Below, piece by piece: positions 42,153-52,318 of a DNA stretch of 64,000 nt. Position 1 is the first letter of the stretch. Each line of letters opens with the position of its first letter. Source of the stretch: Mycobacterium sp. AZCC_0083 (GTDB lineage: Bacteria; Actinomycetota; Actinomycetes; Mycobacteriales; Mycobacteriaceae); assembly GCF_014202335.1 (NCBI RefSeq), contig NZ_JACHGP010000001.1:171804-235803 (forward strand), written 5' to 3'. The translations under genes and the position numbers were made by a program. The notes beneath the pieces were generated by a model. That model saw only the letters and a list, made by a program, of their open reading frames with translations, ran no database searches and was not told the origin of the DNA.

Positions 42153-43061
42153 TTAGGGATTGCCCATGTTCACGGTCCAGTAGTGGCCGCCGGGGCCGCC
42201 CTGCAGATACGCCGCTCCTGCCTGGCTCAAAGCGCAGTTCAGAATGATGTTGCGATGCCCCCAAGCCAGCGGCCCATCATCCTGCATCCAGGCCTGGACC
42301 ACCGCGGCGGCCGTCGGGTAACCCATCGCGACGATCTGCGCGCGAAGAGAATGGAAACCGGCCTGGTCGATCGGCGCACCCGCATCCGTGGACATCTGCA
42401 TCCCGTCCGGCGTCGACGCGTGCATGTGGGGCCGGGTCATCACCCATTCGACGGGTTGGCTGGCCAGGAAGTCATTGTGCACCGCCGCAGTGTCCGCCAA
42501 CGCCTGGGAGCTCTCGAAGGGGCCGTCGCACGGGGCCATGGCGGCGCCGGCGGTGTCACCGCGGGGTGGGTACGACTCCGGATGTGTTCGGGCGTCGTTG
42601 ACCAGCACTTCGATTTCCGAAGCGCCGACGTTGGGGTTCCCAAGCTGGGTGGGAAAGCAGGCCAGAGGAAGTACCGAGTCGAAGTACGCGCCATTTGCGG
42701 TGCCGTATGCCGTGGCGTCGTTGCCCACGTCGCCGATGTATCGGCCGACCGTGCCGTCGTCCCAGCGGATGGTCAGATCGAAGTGGCGAGGGCCCGTGAA
42801 GCCACCACCGACGGTTCCGTTCATCGTCGGGCGGGAAGTGTTCGTCGCGATGGCACGCCCAAAGGCCTGCGTTCCAGTGGAGGCGAAGCTCGTATGGAAG
42901 CCGTCACCCTGCCTGAACAGCACATCGCCAGCGAAGCCGTATTGTTCGCAAACGGGCGGCTGTGTATCCGCGTGGGCCGACACGGCGAAGGTTGCTGCCG
43001 CGGCGAATACCGTTGCAGCGGTGAACAACTGCGATCCGATGACGATGGTTCGTCGTGACAT
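42153..43061 (-). CDS. Secreted CAP-domain (SCP/PR-1) protein
   Basis: A 302-residue exported protein. The signal peptide MSRRTIVIGSQLFTAA... ends at SAHA before DTQPP (around residue 31). The middle region (38-150) is a beta-rich domain with two cysteines; the C-terminal 150 residues are CAP-like: LVNDARTHPESY, HNDFLASQ, GHRNIIL and HYWTVNMG. CAP proteins are often secreted and bind lipids or sterols, but function here is unknown. It lies between LipL and meaB, and is transcribed in the same direction as both. No lipobox. Confidence 0.85.
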   Translation of the reverse strand: MSRRTIVIGSQLFTAATVFAAAATFAVSAHADTQPPVCEQYGFAGDVLFRQGDGFHTSFASTGTQAFGRAIATNTSRPTMNGTVGGGFTGPRHFDLTIRWDDGTVGRYIGDVGNDATAYGTANGAYFDSVLPLACFPTQLGNPNVGASEIEVLVNDARTHPESYPPRGDTAGAAMAPCDGPFESSQALADTAAVHNDFLASQPVEWVMTRPHMHASTPDGMQMSTDAGAPIDQAGFHSLRAQIVAMGYPTAAAVVQAWMQDDGPLAWGHRNIILNCALSQAGAAYLQGGPGGHYWTVNMGNP

Positions 43062-43138
43062 CGCAGTTTCCTTCGATTAGCCGGCGCGTGTTTGCCATTG
43101 TGGGCGCTTCGGTTTGACCGCGCCCGCAATTCGGCCAA

Positions 43139-44119
43139 TCAGTGCGAGTCGGCGGCGCCGAGAATCTCCTGCGCAGCGAGCGCCGGCGTCAGTTCGCCAT
43201 CCCGCACCCGACGCTCGACGTCGGTCCGGATCCGGCGTACGTCGGGGTGTGAGAGAACGCGGTCCAGCACGGTGTCGCGCACCATCGACCACGTCCAATC
43301 GACTTGCTGGGTACGTCGTTTCGCGTCGAACTCACCGGCGTCGGTGAGCACCTGGCGATGCTTGAGTACTGTGTCCCACAGCTCGGTGAGCCCGTCACCA
43401 TGCAGTGCGCTCATCGTGAGAACCGGTGGACGCCACAGTGTTTCGCGGGGATAGATGAGGCGGATCGCACCTGCCAACTCGCGAGCGGCGGCCTTCGCCT
43501 CGACGGCGTGCGCACCGTCGGCCTTGTTCACCACCACGATGTCGGCCAGCTCGAGCACGCCCTTCTTGATCCCCTGAAGCTGGTCGCCGGTGCGCGCCAG
43601 CGTCAGGAAGACGAACGTGTCCACCATGTTGGCAACCGTCACCTCGGACTGCCCCACCCCCACCGTCTCCACCAGGATGACGTCGTAGCCACCCGCCTCC
43701 AGCAAGACGATGGTCTCCCGAGTGGCTCTGGCCACGCCGCCGAGCGTGCCCGACGTCGGCGACGGCCGGATGTAGGCATCGGGGTGCACCGCCAGCCGCG
43801 CCATCCTGGTCTTGTCGCCGAGGATCGAGCCGCCTGTCCTGGTGGACGACGGGTCGACGGCCAGCACCGCGACTCGGTGGCCCTGGTCGATCAGGTACAT
43901 CCCGAGCGCTTCGATGGTCGTGGACTTGCCGACGCCGGGCACCCCGGTGATGCCCACGTGCAGAGCGCTGCCCGCGTCCGGCATCAGCTCCAACAGCAGT
44001 TGCTGGGCCTGTTCCCGGTGGTCGGCCCTCGTCGACTCGACGAGCGTGATGGCTCGCGGCAACGCGGCGCGGTCGCCGTTGCGGACAGCCGCCGCGAGCT
44101 CACGCAGAGAGGAGTCCAT
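43139..44119 (-). CDS. meaB: Methylmalonyl-CoA mutase GTPase chaperone MeaB
   Basis: G-protein chaperone that guards cobalamin loading and protects methylmalonyl-CoA mutase. G motifs: GVPGVGKSTT (Walker A), ETVGVGQSEV with the switch, and VVNKADG. LAVDPSSTRTGGSILGDKTRM is characteristic of MeaB/ArgK proteins. Its 326 residues match the Rv1496 homologue. The start is directly at the end of mutB with no gap, so it is part of a mutA-mutB-meaB operon. Unlike M. tuberculosis there is no toxin-antitoxin pair between mutB and meaB. Confidence 0.96.
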   Translation of the reverse strand: MDSSLRELAAAVRNGDRAALPRAITLVESTRADHREQAQQLLLELMPDAGSALHVGITGVPGVGKSTTIEALGMYLIDQGHRVAVLAVDPSSTRTGGSILGDKTRMARLAVHPDAYIRPSPTSGTLGGVARATRETIVLLEAGGYDVILVETVGVGQSEVTVANMVDTFVFLTLARTGDQLQGIKKGVLELADIVVVNKADGAHAVEAKAAARELAGAIRLIYPRETLWRPPVLTMSALHGDGLTELWDTVLKHRQVLTDAGEFDAKRRTQQVDWTWSMVRDTVLDRVLSHPDVRRIRTDVERRVRDGELTPALAAQEILGAADSH

Positions 44120-46393
44120 CTAGCCGAGGTCGTAGCCGAGACGCTCGGCCAGCTTGTTCAAAAGGCCGATCGCGGCGTCGGCGATCACCGTGCCTGGCGG
44201 GAAGATCGCCGTGGCGCCCGCGGCGTACAGCTCGTCGAAGTCACCGGGCGGGATGACGCCGCCGACCACGATCATGATGTCGGGCCTGCCCGCCTCGGCG
44301 AGTGCATCGCGCAGCGCGGGGACCAAAGTCAGGTGGCCGGCCGCAAGGGATGACACCCCGACGACGTGAACGTCGTTGTCGGCGGCCTGACGTGCGACCT
44401 CGTCGGGTGTGGAGAACAGCGAACCCACGTCGACGTCGAAGCCGATGTCCGCGAACGCCGTTGCGATCACCTTCTGGCCGCGGTCGTGGCCGTCCTGTCC
44501 CATCTTGGCGACAAGGATGCGGGGCCTGCGGCCGTCGGCCTCGGCAAATTTCTCCACCAGTTCGGTTGCGGCACCTAGGTTGCTGACCTTCCCCACCTCA
44601 TCCCGGTAGACGCCGGCGATGGTGCGGATCTCGGCCTCGTGTCGACCGTAGACCTTCTCCAGCGCATCGGAGATCTCGCCGACCGTGGCCTTGGCGCGGG
44701 CGGCGTCGATGGCCAGCGCCAGCAGGTTGTTCCCGAGGCCGTCCTCGCCCGCCGGCCCGGAAGCGCTTGCAGCCCTGGTGAGTTCGGCCAGCGCCGCCTG
44801 AGTCGCCGCTTCGTCCCGATCCGCACGGAGCTGCTCGAGCTTGGCGATCTGTTCGGCACGCACCCGGCTGTTCTCAACCTTGAGGACCTCGATCTCCTGG
44901 TCCTCGTCGACCTGGTACTTGTTGATGCCGATCACCGTCTGCGCGCCAGAGTCGATGCGGGCTTGCGTGCGCGCCGCCGCCTCCTCGATCCGCAGCTTGG
45001 GGACGCCGTCATCGATGGCCTGCGCCATCCCGCCGTGCTCCTCCACCTCTTTGAAATGGGCGCGTGTGCGCTCCGCCAATGCATGGGTCAGCCACTCCAC
45101 GTAATACGAGCCGCCCCACGGGTCGATCGGCCGGGTGGTGCCGGATTCCTGCTGCAGCAGCAGCTGGGTGTTGCGGGCGATGCGGGCCGAGAAGTCGGTG
45201 GGTAGGGCGAGCGCCTCGTCGAGGGCGTTGGTGTGCAGCGACTGGGTGTGGCCCTGGGTGGCGGCCATGGCCTCGATGCAGGTGCGGGCGACGTTGTTGA
45301 ACGGGTCCTGGGCGGTCAGCGACCAGCCCGAGGTCTGCGAGTGGGTGCGCAGCGAAAGCGACTTCTCGCTCTTCGGATCGAACTGGGCGACGAGCTCGCT
45401 CCAGAGCAGCCTGCCCGCGCGCAGCTTGGCGACCTCCATGAAGAAGTTCATCCCGATGCCCCAGAAGAACGACAGCCGCGGCGCGAACTTGTCGATGTCC
45501 AGGCCCGCGGCGAGCCCCGCCTTGATGTACTCGACGCCGTCAGCCAGAGTGTACGCCAGCTCCAAATCCGCTGTGGCACCGGCCTCTTGGATGTGATAGC
45601 CCGAAATCGAGATCGAGTTGTACTTCGGCATCAAGGTGGCTGTGTAGCCGAAGATGTCGGAGATGATCCGCATCGACGCCTTGGGCGGATAGATGTAGGT
45701 GTTGCGGACCATGAACTCCTTGAGGATGTCGTTCTGGATGGTCCCTGCGAGCTTCTCCGGGGGCACCCCCTGCTCTTCGGCGGCGGCCACGTACAGCGCG
45801 AGGATCGGCAGCACGGCGCCATTCATGGTCATCGACACCGACACCGCCGACAGGTCGATCCCGTCGAACAGCTGGCGCATGTCGAGGATGGAATCGATTG
45901 CCACCCCTGCCATCCCGACGTCGCCACTCACGCGCGGATGGTCGGAGTCGTAGCCACGGTGGGTGGCAAGGTCGAACGCCACCGAAAGACCCTTCTGGCC
46001 AGCGGCGAGGTTGCGGCGGTAGAACGCGTTGGACTCCGCGGCGGTGGAGAAGCCTGCGTACTGGCGAATGGTCCACGGCTGGTTGACGTACATCGTCGGG
46101 TACGGCCCGCGCACGAACGGTGGTGCGCCGGGGAAGCTGTCCAACGGGTAGCCCGCGGCGGCCACCGCGTCACGGTCGGCGCCGACGTAGACGGGCCGGA
46201 CGTCGATGCCCTCTGGAGTCGCCCAGTCCAGCTGACCCGGGGTGTAGCCGTGCGCGGCGGCTGCGGCGGCGACGTGCTCGGTGACGGCGGCTTGCGAAAC
46301 GGGTGGGGCCGGCGGCTCCGACCCATTCCCGCCGTCCAGCGGAACGTCGGCGAAGCTTGCGATGCCCTGTCCAATACCCGCAGTGGCAGTCAC
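44120..46393 (-). CDS. mutB: Methylmalonyl-CoA mutase large (alpha) subunit
   Basis: Adenosylcobalamin enzyme that interconverts (R)-methylmalonyl-CoA and succinyl-CoA. The N-terminal TIM barrel binds CoA ([40 protein letters not shown]) and the C-terminal cobalamin domain has DGHDRG around residue 630, giving the B12-ligating His, plus [10 protein letters not shown]. Length 757 fits. GTG 46393 lies one base after the mutA stop. With mutA and meaB it forms a complete unit; it can supply or drain methylmalonyl-CoA, the extender expected for the neighbouring PKS. Confidence 0.97.
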   Translation of the reverse strand: MTATAGIGQGIASFADVPLDGGNGSEPPAPPVSQAAVTEHVAAAAAAHGYTPGQLDWATPEGIDVRPVYVGADRDAVAAAGYPLDSFPGAPPFVRGPYPTMYVNQPWTIRQYAGFSTAAESNAFYRRNLAAGQKGLSVAFDLATHRGYDSDHPRVSGDVGMAGVAIDSILDMRQLFDGIDLSAVSVSMTMNGAVLPILALYVAAAEEQGVPPEKLAGTIQNDILKEFMVRNTYIYPPKASMRIISDIFGYTATLMPKYNSISISGYHIQEAGATADLELAYTLADGVEYIKAGLAAGLDIDKFAPRLSFFWGIGMNFFMEVAKLRAGRLLWSELVAQFDPKSEKSLSLRTHSQTSGWSLTAQDPFNNVARTCIEAMAATQGHTQSLHTNALDEALALPTDFSARIARNTQLLLQQESGTTRPIDPWGGSYYVEWLTHALAERTRAHFKEVEEHGGMAQAIDDGVPKLRIEEAAARTQARIDSGAQTVIGINKYQVDEDQEIEVLKVENSRVRAEQIAKLEQLRADRDEAATQAALAELTRAASASGPAGEDGLGNNLLALAIDAARAKATVGEISDALEKVYGRHEAEIRTIAGVYRDEVGKVSNLGAATELVEKFAEADGRRPRILVAKMGQDGHDRGQKVIATAFADIGFDVDVGSLFSTPDEVARQAADNDVHVVGVSSLAAGHLTLVPALRDALAEAGRPDIMIVVGGVIPPGDFDELYAAGATAIFPPGTVIADAAIGLLNKLAERLGYDLG

Positions 46394-46394
46394 G

Positions 46395-48236
46395 TCAGGC
46401 CCCCAATCTGGTGAGCAGGTCCGACAGCGCGCCGACCGCGTCGATCTTTGCGGTCAGATAGCCGTCGGGTTTCGAATCCGCTTCTGCCACCGCCTTTTCC
46501 GGGCCGGCGAGCAGAACGTGTGACACGCCCGCCTTCCGAGCGGCATCGACCGCTGCCGATGCCTCGGTTGCGTAGCGCGCATCGGTGCCGCAGATCACCG
46601 CGACCTCGAAGGCCCCGGCACTCTCGGAGACGGCTTCGATGCCACCGGATGCCAGCAGGTTCGTGGCGAACGTGGTGCGGATGTTGTGCTCGGCGAGCGG
46701 TCCGAGAGGGAGCAGCAGGGCCCTCGGCCGGGCCCCCGTCGCAGCGAGGTGAGCGTCGGATCGGTCCCTCAACGCCTCGAACCCCGCCGCGTAGCGCGCT
46801 ACCCCCGGGGTGTCCGTCTGAGCGGGCAGGGGCGCCTCGGCGAGGTTGGGATATTCGTTGACGCCGGTGACGGCGGTGCGCCGGTGGGCGATGTCGTCGG
46901 CTCGACGGTCACGCACCTGCCCGATCTCGGCGGCGACGTAGTCGCGTGCGTCGACGAAGCCGCCACGGGACTCGACGTCCTGGAAGTGCTTCCACGCCTG
47001 CTCGGCGAGGTGACGGGTGAGGTCCTCGACGTGCCACGACCCTCCTGCCGGGTCAAGGACGCGCCCGACGTGTGATTCCTCGAGCAGCAACAGTTGGGTG
47101 TTGCGAGCCATCCGGCGCGCGAAAGTGGCTGCGGTGCTGGGCAATCCGCCGGGGATGGCACTGTCGAACGTCTGCACCACCACGGTGTCCGCGCCCCCGA
47201 CGCCGGCAGCGAACGCGGCGAGGGTGGTGCGCAGCATGTTCACCCAGGGGTCCCGCTGGGCCATCATGGGAGCCGACGTCACGGCGTGCACGGTGGCGGC
47301 CCCTGCCGTGGGTTCGCCGACCACCTCGGCGACCCGCGCCCACAGCTGGCGCGCCGCGCGAAGCTTGGCGATCGTCATGAATTGGTCGTCGTCGGCGGCG
47401 TACCGGAAGCTCACCTGACGCAGCGCATCGGCGACCGACACCCCGTTCTCGCCGAGCACCCGCAGGTAGCTCACGCCTGCAGCGACGGCGCCCGCGAGTT
47501 CCCACGACGCGCTGGCACCCAGATCGTGGAAGGCGGGACCGTCGACGGTGATGGCGCGCACGCCGCCGCCGTACCCGACCGCCTTGACCGCGATGCCGAC
47601 GACGTCGTCGAGCGACGGCGTCGCGTGGGCGCTGAGTGCTGCGGTCAGTGGGTCGGCACCCAGATCCACCGACAACCTGGCGCGCCGTTCGTCGTCGAGG
47701 TCGACGACCAATGCGAGCAGCGCCTCGGCGGCCGTGACGAATTCGGCGCCCGCGGCCCGTACGTCGACGATCACCGGCACCAGTTCGAGGAAGACGCCTT
47801 CCAGCCACCTGTCGAGTTCGGTCGCGGCGATGGCGCCTGCACCGACCCGCAGCACCAGCGCGCTGGTGCCCTCGGTCAGCGCGGCAAGGACCGCCCCGTT
47901 GCCCTCGGCGACCGATGCCGCGTCTCCCCCTCTGTTGACGGGGAACTCCTCGGCCACCTTCCAGCCCGCCTTCACGTCGCGCAGCGCATCACCGCCACGG
48001 ACGAACGGCCACTGACCGGGCAACGGCGCTTCCGGCAAGCCGTCCAGCGCGGTGTAGAGCGGGCGAATCGGAAAGCCGTCGTAGGTGGGCGAGTCGAGGA
48101 GCCGGTCTGGCTCGGCGCCGAGATCCGCAGGATCCTTCCTGGTGCTCTTTGCCAGCACGCCCGCGACCGCGGACCGCCAGCGCACGCGTTCCGCCTCGGT
48201 GAGGCTGGCACTGGACTCCTGTACGGACACCGGCAT
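46395..48236 (-). CDS. mutA: Methylmalonyl-CoA mutase small (beta) subunit
   Basis: Non-catalytic partner of MutB, 613 residues. It shares the barrel fold ([62 protein letters not shown]) but the C-terminal cobalamin-like domain lacks the DxHxxG motif, as usual for the small subunit. ATG 48236 is followed by the polar N-terminal helix needed to clamp MutB. First gene of the mutA-mutB-meaB operon; divergent from the TVP38 gene. Confidence 0.95.
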   Translation of the reverse strand: MPVSVQESSASLTEAERVRWRSAVAGVLAKSTRKDPADLGAEPDRLLDSPTYDGFPIRPLYTALDGLPEAPLPGQWPFVRGGDALRDVKAGWKVAEEFPVNRGGDAASVAEGNGAVLAALTEGTSALVLRVGAGAIAATELDRWLEGVFLELVPVIVDVRAAGAEFVTAAEALLALVVDLDDERRARLSVDLGADPLTAALSAHATPSLDDVVGIAVKAVGYGGGVRAITVDGPAFHDLGASASWELAGAVAAGVSYLRVLGENGVSVADALRQVSFRYAADDDQFMTIAKLRAARQLWARVAEVVGEPTAGAATVHAVTSAPMMAQRDPWVNMLRTTLAAFAAGVGGADTVVVQTFDSAIPGGLPSTAATFARRMARNTQLLLLEESHVGRVLDPAGGSWHVEDLTRHLAEQAWKHFQDVESRGGFVDARDYVAAEIGQVRDRRADDIAHRRTAVTGVNEYPNLAEAPLPAQTDTPGVARYAAGFEALRDRSDAHLAATGARPRALLLPLGPLAEHNIRTTFATNLLASGGIEAVSESAGAFEVAVICGTDARYATEASAAVDAARKAGVSHVLLAGPEKAVAEADSKPDGYLTAKIDAVGALSDLLTRLGA

Positions 48237-48327
48237 CTCCTGTTGTCTCGCGTGTGACTTACCACCCGGCCATCAGGCTAAATGATCGCGATCGCGCGCA
48301 TGACCGCCGGGCAGGCGACTCGCCGCC

Positions 48328-49128
48328 ATGCTGGCGAGAGCCGGCCAGCTCATCCACGTACTGTTGACAGGCGTGAAGCCCGTCGTCAACACGTTGCGCG
48401 CAGTATGCGCCGCGATCGTCGCGACGGCGTCGCAAGTTCCCCGCCGACGAGTCGTGATGCTGGCAACCGCGATTGTGATTCTCGTCGCAATGGCCGTATG
48501 GGTGCCGCTACCCACCGCGGTGCAGCTCCGGGACTGGGCCACCTCGGTCGGTCCGTGGTTCCCGCTGGCCTTCCTCGGCGCCCACATCGTGGTCACCGTG
48601 TTCCCGTTCCCGAGGACCGCGTTCACGCTCGCCGCCGGGCTGCTGTTCGGCCCGCTCCTCGGCGTCGCCATCGGTGTGGTCGCCAGCACCATCAGCGCGG
48701 TCATCGCCCTGCTCCTGGTGCGCGCCGCGGGTTGGCAACTCAGCCACCTGGTCAAGCACCCGCGGGTCGACGTGCTCGACGCGCGGCTCCGCGAACGGGG
48801 CTGGCCTGCGATCCTGTCGATGCGGATGATTCCTGCGGTGCCGTTCTCCGTGCTCAACTACGCGGCAGGCGCCTCCGCGGTGCGGGTGCTGCCCTACACG
48901 CTGGCGTCGTTCGTCGGCCTGCTGCCCGGCACCGCCGCCGTCGTCATCCTCGGTGATGCACTCACAGGAAACATCAGTCCCCTGCTGTTCCTGGTCTCGT
49001 TGTGCACGGCCGGCCTCGGCGTCGCAGGGATGGTCTACGAGATCCGCACACACCGCCGCCACCACAGGGCGCACACGTCCGCGCAGGTCTCCCCTACGAG
49101 CGAAGCCGAGCCGGCCGTCACGCCCTGA
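48328..49128 (+). CDS. TVP38/TMEM64 (DedA-like) membrane protein
   Basis: A 266-residue protein with about five hydrophobic stretches. The SNARE-associated/VTT domain is recognisable: VTVFPFPRTAFTLAAGLLFGP and RLRERGWPAILSMRMIPAVPFSVLNY, with the conserved PFP and RxIP motifs. Such proteins have been linked to lipid scrambling and cation handling; no specific role is assigned. The position divergent from mutA matches Rv1491c. Its last 11 bp overlap the end of the converging DoxX-like gene. The N-terminal 45 residues are a charged extension. Confidence 0.88.
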   Translation: MLARAGQLIHVLLTGVKPVVNTLRAVCAAIVATASQVPRRRVVMLATAIVILVAMAVWVPLPTAVQLRDWATSVGPWFPLAFLGAHIVVTVFPFPRTAFTLAAGLLFGPLLGVAIGVVASTISAVIALLLVRAAGWQLSHLVKHPRVDVLDARLRERGWPAILSMRMIPAVPFSVLNYAAGASAVRVLPYTLASFVGLLPGTAAVVILGDALTGNISPLLFLVSLCTAGLGVAGMVYEIRTHRRHHRAHTSAQVSPTSEAEPAVTP

Positions 49129-49477
49129 CCGAGGGCCCCTTGAGCGTCATCGCCGCGTACGTCGCGAGGAACGCCGCCGCGGGAATGGCATTGACGGGCT
49201 TGTCCTTCGCGCGGACGTGGGCGCCGACGGCGAGACCGAAGTACACCGTCAGCATCGCCGTGGTCAGTCGCGCCAGCCGGGGATACCGGCCGACCGACAA
49301 CAGTCCGACGGCCGCCGCGACCTTCACCGGCGGGACGATCCTGCGCAGGTTCGCGGGCACCCCAAGATCGTCGAAGGACTTGGAGATGGCCGGCAGGGGT
49401 ATCGCACATGCCACCGCGTCGCCCGCCTGGAAGGCGGCGAGCGCCGCGTAGGTCCGCTTCGACGTCAGCGCACTCAT
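49118..49477 (-). CDS. DoxX-like small membrane protein
   Basis: A 119-residue four-helix membrane protein: FQAGDAVACAIPLP, VPPVKVAAAVGLLSVGRYP, LTTAMLTVYFGLAVGAHV and PAAAFLATYAAM. The order and size resemble the DoxX/DoxD-like family, whose members associate with respiratory or redox enzymes. ATG 49477 overlaps the SPFH stop by 4 bp, so it is translated from the nfeD-SPFH operon. Function is unknown. Confidence 0.75.
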   Translation of the reverse strand: MSALTSKRTYAALAAFQAGDAVACAIPLPAISKSFDDLGVPANLRRIVPPVKVAAAVGLLSVGRYPRLARLTTAMLTVYFGLAVGAHVRAKDKPVNAIPAAAFLATYAAMTLKGPSVRA

Positions 49478-50673
49478 TGACCGTGCCGCGGCTGCCCGTA
49501 ATCAGGGGTTGGCGGCTGGGCCTGCTGCGACAGCGGCGCGTACTGCGGCGGCGGGTCGATGACCCCCTGAACCGGAGTCCGCGCCTCGGCCACCGCCTGG
49601 GCAACCGCCTGCGCGATCTCGGGGTCGGTCTTGGTGTTGAACCACTCGGCGACCTCGGTGGAATCGTCCTCCGGCTTGGGCAGGTCTTCCTCGACGGGCG
49701 ACGGCGTGTAGCGGAAGACGCCGTCCTCTCCCGGCGCACCCAGCATCTTGGCGAAGCCTTGAAGAGCGGCACCGAAGTCGCTCGGCACCAGCCAGACCTT
49801 GTTCGCCTCGCCCTTGGCCATCAGGGGCAGCGTCTGCAGGTACTGATAGGCCAGCATCTCGGGGGTCGGGCGTCCGGCCTTGATCGCGGCGAACGTCTTC
49901 TCGATGGCCTTGGCCTGGCCCTGCGCCTGCAGGTAGGACGCGGCACGTTCACCCTGGGCACGCAGCATGCGGGACTGACGGTCGGCTTCGGCGGCCAGGA
50001 TGGCCGCCTGCTTGGCGCCCTCCGCGGAGAGGATCTGAGCTTGCTTCTGTCCCTCCGCCTGCTTGATCGACGCCTCCCGGTTGCCCTCGGCGGTCAGGAT
50101 CATGGCACGCTTCTCGCGGTCGGCGCGCATCTGCTTCTCCATCGAGTCCTGGATCGACGGCGGCGGGTCGATGCTGCGGAGTTCCACCCGCGCGACGCGC
50201 AGTCCCCACCGGCCGGTGGCCTCGTCGAGCACGCCGCGGAGCTGGCCGTTGATCTGGTCGCGCGACGTCAGTGCCTGCTCGAGCGTCATACCGCCGACCA
50301 CGTTGCGCAGCGTGGTGGTGGTGAGCTGCTCGACACCGACGATGTAGTTGCTGATCTGGTACACCGCGGCCTGCGGATTGGTGACCTGGAAGTACACGAC
50401 GGTGTCGATGTTGACCGTCAGGTTGTCCTCGGTGATCACCGGCTGCGGCGGAAATGACACGACTCGCTCGCGCAGGTCGACCCTGGCGCGGATCTTGTCG
50501 ATGAACGGCAACAGCAGCGTCAGCTGACCCGACACGGTCTTGCTGTAGCGGCCAAGGCGTTCGATCACCGCGGCCTCGGCCTGCGGTATCACCTTGACGG
50601 ACTTGGCAACGACGACGATGGCGAACAGCACCAACACGGCCACCAGGACTAACCCGGCAACGGCACCTTCCAT
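49474..50673 (-). CDS. SPFH/Band 7 (stomatin-like) membrane protein (Rv1488-like)
   Basis: A 399-residue scaffold protein. One N-terminal membrane helix (GLVLVAVLVLFAIVVVAKSV) precedes the SPFH domain (residues 25-190: IPQAEAAVIERLGRY, PQPVITEDNLTVNIDTVVY), then an Ala/Glu-rich coiled coil with repeated AEG/QA units (about 190-260), and a Pro/Gln-rich C terminus. GGGGAGG eight bases upstream fixes ATG 50673. Paired with NfeD as in many bacteria, suggesting membrane microdomain or protein quality-control function. Confidence 0.92.
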   Translation of the reverse strand: MEGAVAGLVLVAVLVLFAIVVVAKSVKVIPQAEAAVIERLGRYSKTVSGQLTLLLPFIDKIRARVDLRERVVSFPPQPVITEDNLTVNIDTVVYFQVTNPQAAVYQISNYIVGVEQLTTTTLRNVVGGMTLEQALTSRDQINGQLRGVLDEATGRWGLRVARVELRSIDPPPSIQDSMEKQMRADREKRAMILTAEGNREASIKQAEGQKQAQILSAEGAKQAAILAAEADRQSRMLRAQGERAASYLQAQGQAKAIEKTFAAIKAGRPTPEMLAYQYLQTLPLMAKGEANKVWLVPSDFGAALQGFAKMLGAPGEDGVFRYTPSPVEEDLPKPEDDSTEVAEWFNTKTDPEIAQAVAQAVAEARTPVQGVIDPPPQYAPLSQQAQPPTPDYGQPRHGQ

Positions 50674-50692
50674 GACTGAATCCTCCCCAATC

Positions 50693-51124
50693 TCAAATGG
50701 TCTTGAAGACGACCGCGGTTGCGCCGTCGATTCGCATGATGGTGACGTGGTCGCCCGGTTCGAAGACATCGTCGTCGTTGAGCGGCCGTGCCGTCCATAC
50801 CTCGCCGTCGAGTTTCACCTGGCCCTCGTGACGACCCACCCGATCGAGCACCAGTGCGCTCTTGCCTTCCAGGGCCTTCATCGGCTCGGGAAGGCCGGTG
50901 CCTGCGGTGAACCGGCGGCGCAGTGCGGGGCGCACCAGCACCACCAGCAGGAGTGCGACCACCAGGAAGACGACGCCGTCGAGCACGTAGTTGTCGACGA
51001 GCAGGCTCGACACGACGGCGGCCAATGCGCCTCCGCTGAGCATCAGGAGGAAGAGATCACCGGTCAGCGCCTCGGCACCAGCGAGGCCCAGCGCCGCGAC
51101 GAGCCAAAGCAACCAAACGGGCAT
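50693..51124 (-). CDS. NfeD family membrane protein (Rv1487-like)
   Basis: A 143-residue partner of SPFH proteins. Three closely spaced hydrophobic helices ([52 protein letters not shown]) are followed by the OB-fold NfeD domain ([38 protein letters not shown]). It precedes the SPFH gene by 19 bp in one operon. The pair is thought to cooperate in membrane organisation; mechanism is not known in mycobacteria. Confidence 0.92.
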   Translation of the reverse strand: MPVWLLWLVAALGLAGAEALTGDLFLLMLSGGALAAVVSSLLVDNYVLDGVVFLVVALLLVVLVRPALRRRFTAGTGLPEPMKALEGKSALVLDRVGRHEGQVKLDGEVWTARPLNDDDVFEPGDHVTIMRIDGATAVVFKTI

Positions 51125-51183
51125 GGGCGCAGCCTATCGCGTGCGCAGCCTGCCGAGCCGGCAACAACTACACTGCGAGCATT

Positions 51184-52047
51184 ATGTGGAGCCCAAGTGT
51201 TTCGCTGTCGGCGTGGAGCAACGCCTGGCTTGCCGGCCTCGCCGCGCCCGACGACGTTCTGGACGCGTTGTCACAATGGGCACCAAGGCATTCCGTCACC
51301 GCCTATGACTCGGTCGCGGCGGGGCGTACCGGGCTTCCTTGGCCCGATCTCACCGACGCGGGCGCGGTGTCACTGTTGCAGACGCTGCGCACCGCGGCGG
51401 GGCCCATCACCGGGGAGCCCGCCATCTCGGTGGCGTTGCCGGTGCCCGGTGACGTGCGGGGCCTTGCTGCAGGCACCCAGTTCCAGGCCGACGCCCTGAC
51501 GGCCGGTGAGGCGATCATCGTGTCGCGACCGGGTTCGGAGGCGGTGGGACTGGTCCCGGAGTTCGCCTACGACGACGGCTATGGAGACGCTGACGAGGAC
51601 CACGACTACGACCCGGAGATCAGCTGCCTTTCGTGGACCGTGTACTCGCTGTCAGACGTACCGGTCGGCGAGCACGTCGATCTCGGGGCTGCGGAGTACG
51701 AGCTCCGATCGGCGGTGCGTGCGGCCGCCGACGCCCTCACCACGCTGCGCGCGGGAGCGACGGGTGCAGACGTCGCCGATCCACGCGGACTCGTCGAGCA
51801 GGTGCTCGAGGCGGGGCGGTTGCACAAACTGCCCGAGCACGCCCCTGAGCGGGCACTTAGGGTGCTGGAGAACGCCGCCCACGTCGACGCCATCATCACC
51901 GTGAGTTCCGGGCTGATGCCGATCGGGCTGCAGTCGTCGTCCGAGATGCAGATCGCCAACGAGGCGCTTCGGCCGCTGAACGGCGTGGTGCGCACGGCGC
52001 GGATCGCCGCCGTCAGCGCGATCCTGCAATCGGCCTGGCGCCGGTAG
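51184..52047 (+). CDS. Conserved mycobacterial hypothetical protein (Rv1486c-like)
   Basis: A 287-residue protein without recognisable catalytic motif. It is rich in Ala and acidic residues, has a strongly acidic patch near residue 135-142 (DADEDHDYD), and no signal peptide or membrane helix. The gene holds the same place, between hemH and nfeD and on the opposite strand, as Rv1486c, which is about the same length. It ends one base before the stop of the small converging membrane-protein gene. Function unknown. Confidence 0.8.
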   Translation: MWSPSVSLSAWSNAWLAGLAAPDDVLDALSQWAPRHSVTAYDSVAAGRTGLPWPDLTDAGAVSLLQTLRTAAGPITGEPAISVALPVPGDVRGLAAGTQFQADALTAGEAIIVSRPGSEAVGLVPEFAYDDGYGDADEDHDYDPEISCLSWTVYSLSDVPVGEHVDLGAAEYELRSAVRAAADALTTLRAGATGADVADPRGLVEQVLEAGRLHKLPEHAPERALRVLENAAHVDAIITVSSGLMPIGLQSSSEMQIANEALRPLNGVVRTARIAAVSAILQSAWRR

Positions 52048-52242
52048 TCACACCAGGAGGACCGCGGCGAGCGCCGCGAGGATCAGCACCAGAACAACTG
52101 CCCCGATGATCCACGGCAGCTTGCTCTTCGGTGGCGGATCCAAACGGTGGGGGTCGAAGCCCGGTTGCAGGTAATCCGGGAGGGGCCTGCCATGATCGGC
52201 AGGCTCTTCATAGGGGGCACTATCCCCGTAACCTGGCTGCAC
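52048..52242 (-). CDS. Small single-pass membrane protein with Pro-rich N terminus
   Basis: A 64-residue protein starting at GTG 52242. Residues 1-40 are polar and proline-rich (PADHGRPLPDYLQPGFDPHR), then PPPKSKLPW leads into one C-terminal hydrophobic helix, IIGAVVLVLILAALAAVLLV. The topology would be a cytoplasmic disordered segment with a C-terminal membrane anchor. It is immediately adjacent to the end of the converging gene. Small proteins of this design are common in mycobacteria; function unknown. Confidence 0.6.
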   Translation of the reverse strand: MQPGYGDSAPYEEPADHGRPLPDYLQPGFDPHRLDPPPKSKLPWIIGAVVLVLILAALAAVLLV

Positions 52243-52318
52243 TCCGCACTACCCCCTGACTCGCGGCGCCGGTGTAAATCGACGCTATCACGGCATTTCG
52301 AGGTAGCTGCGCGGCTTT

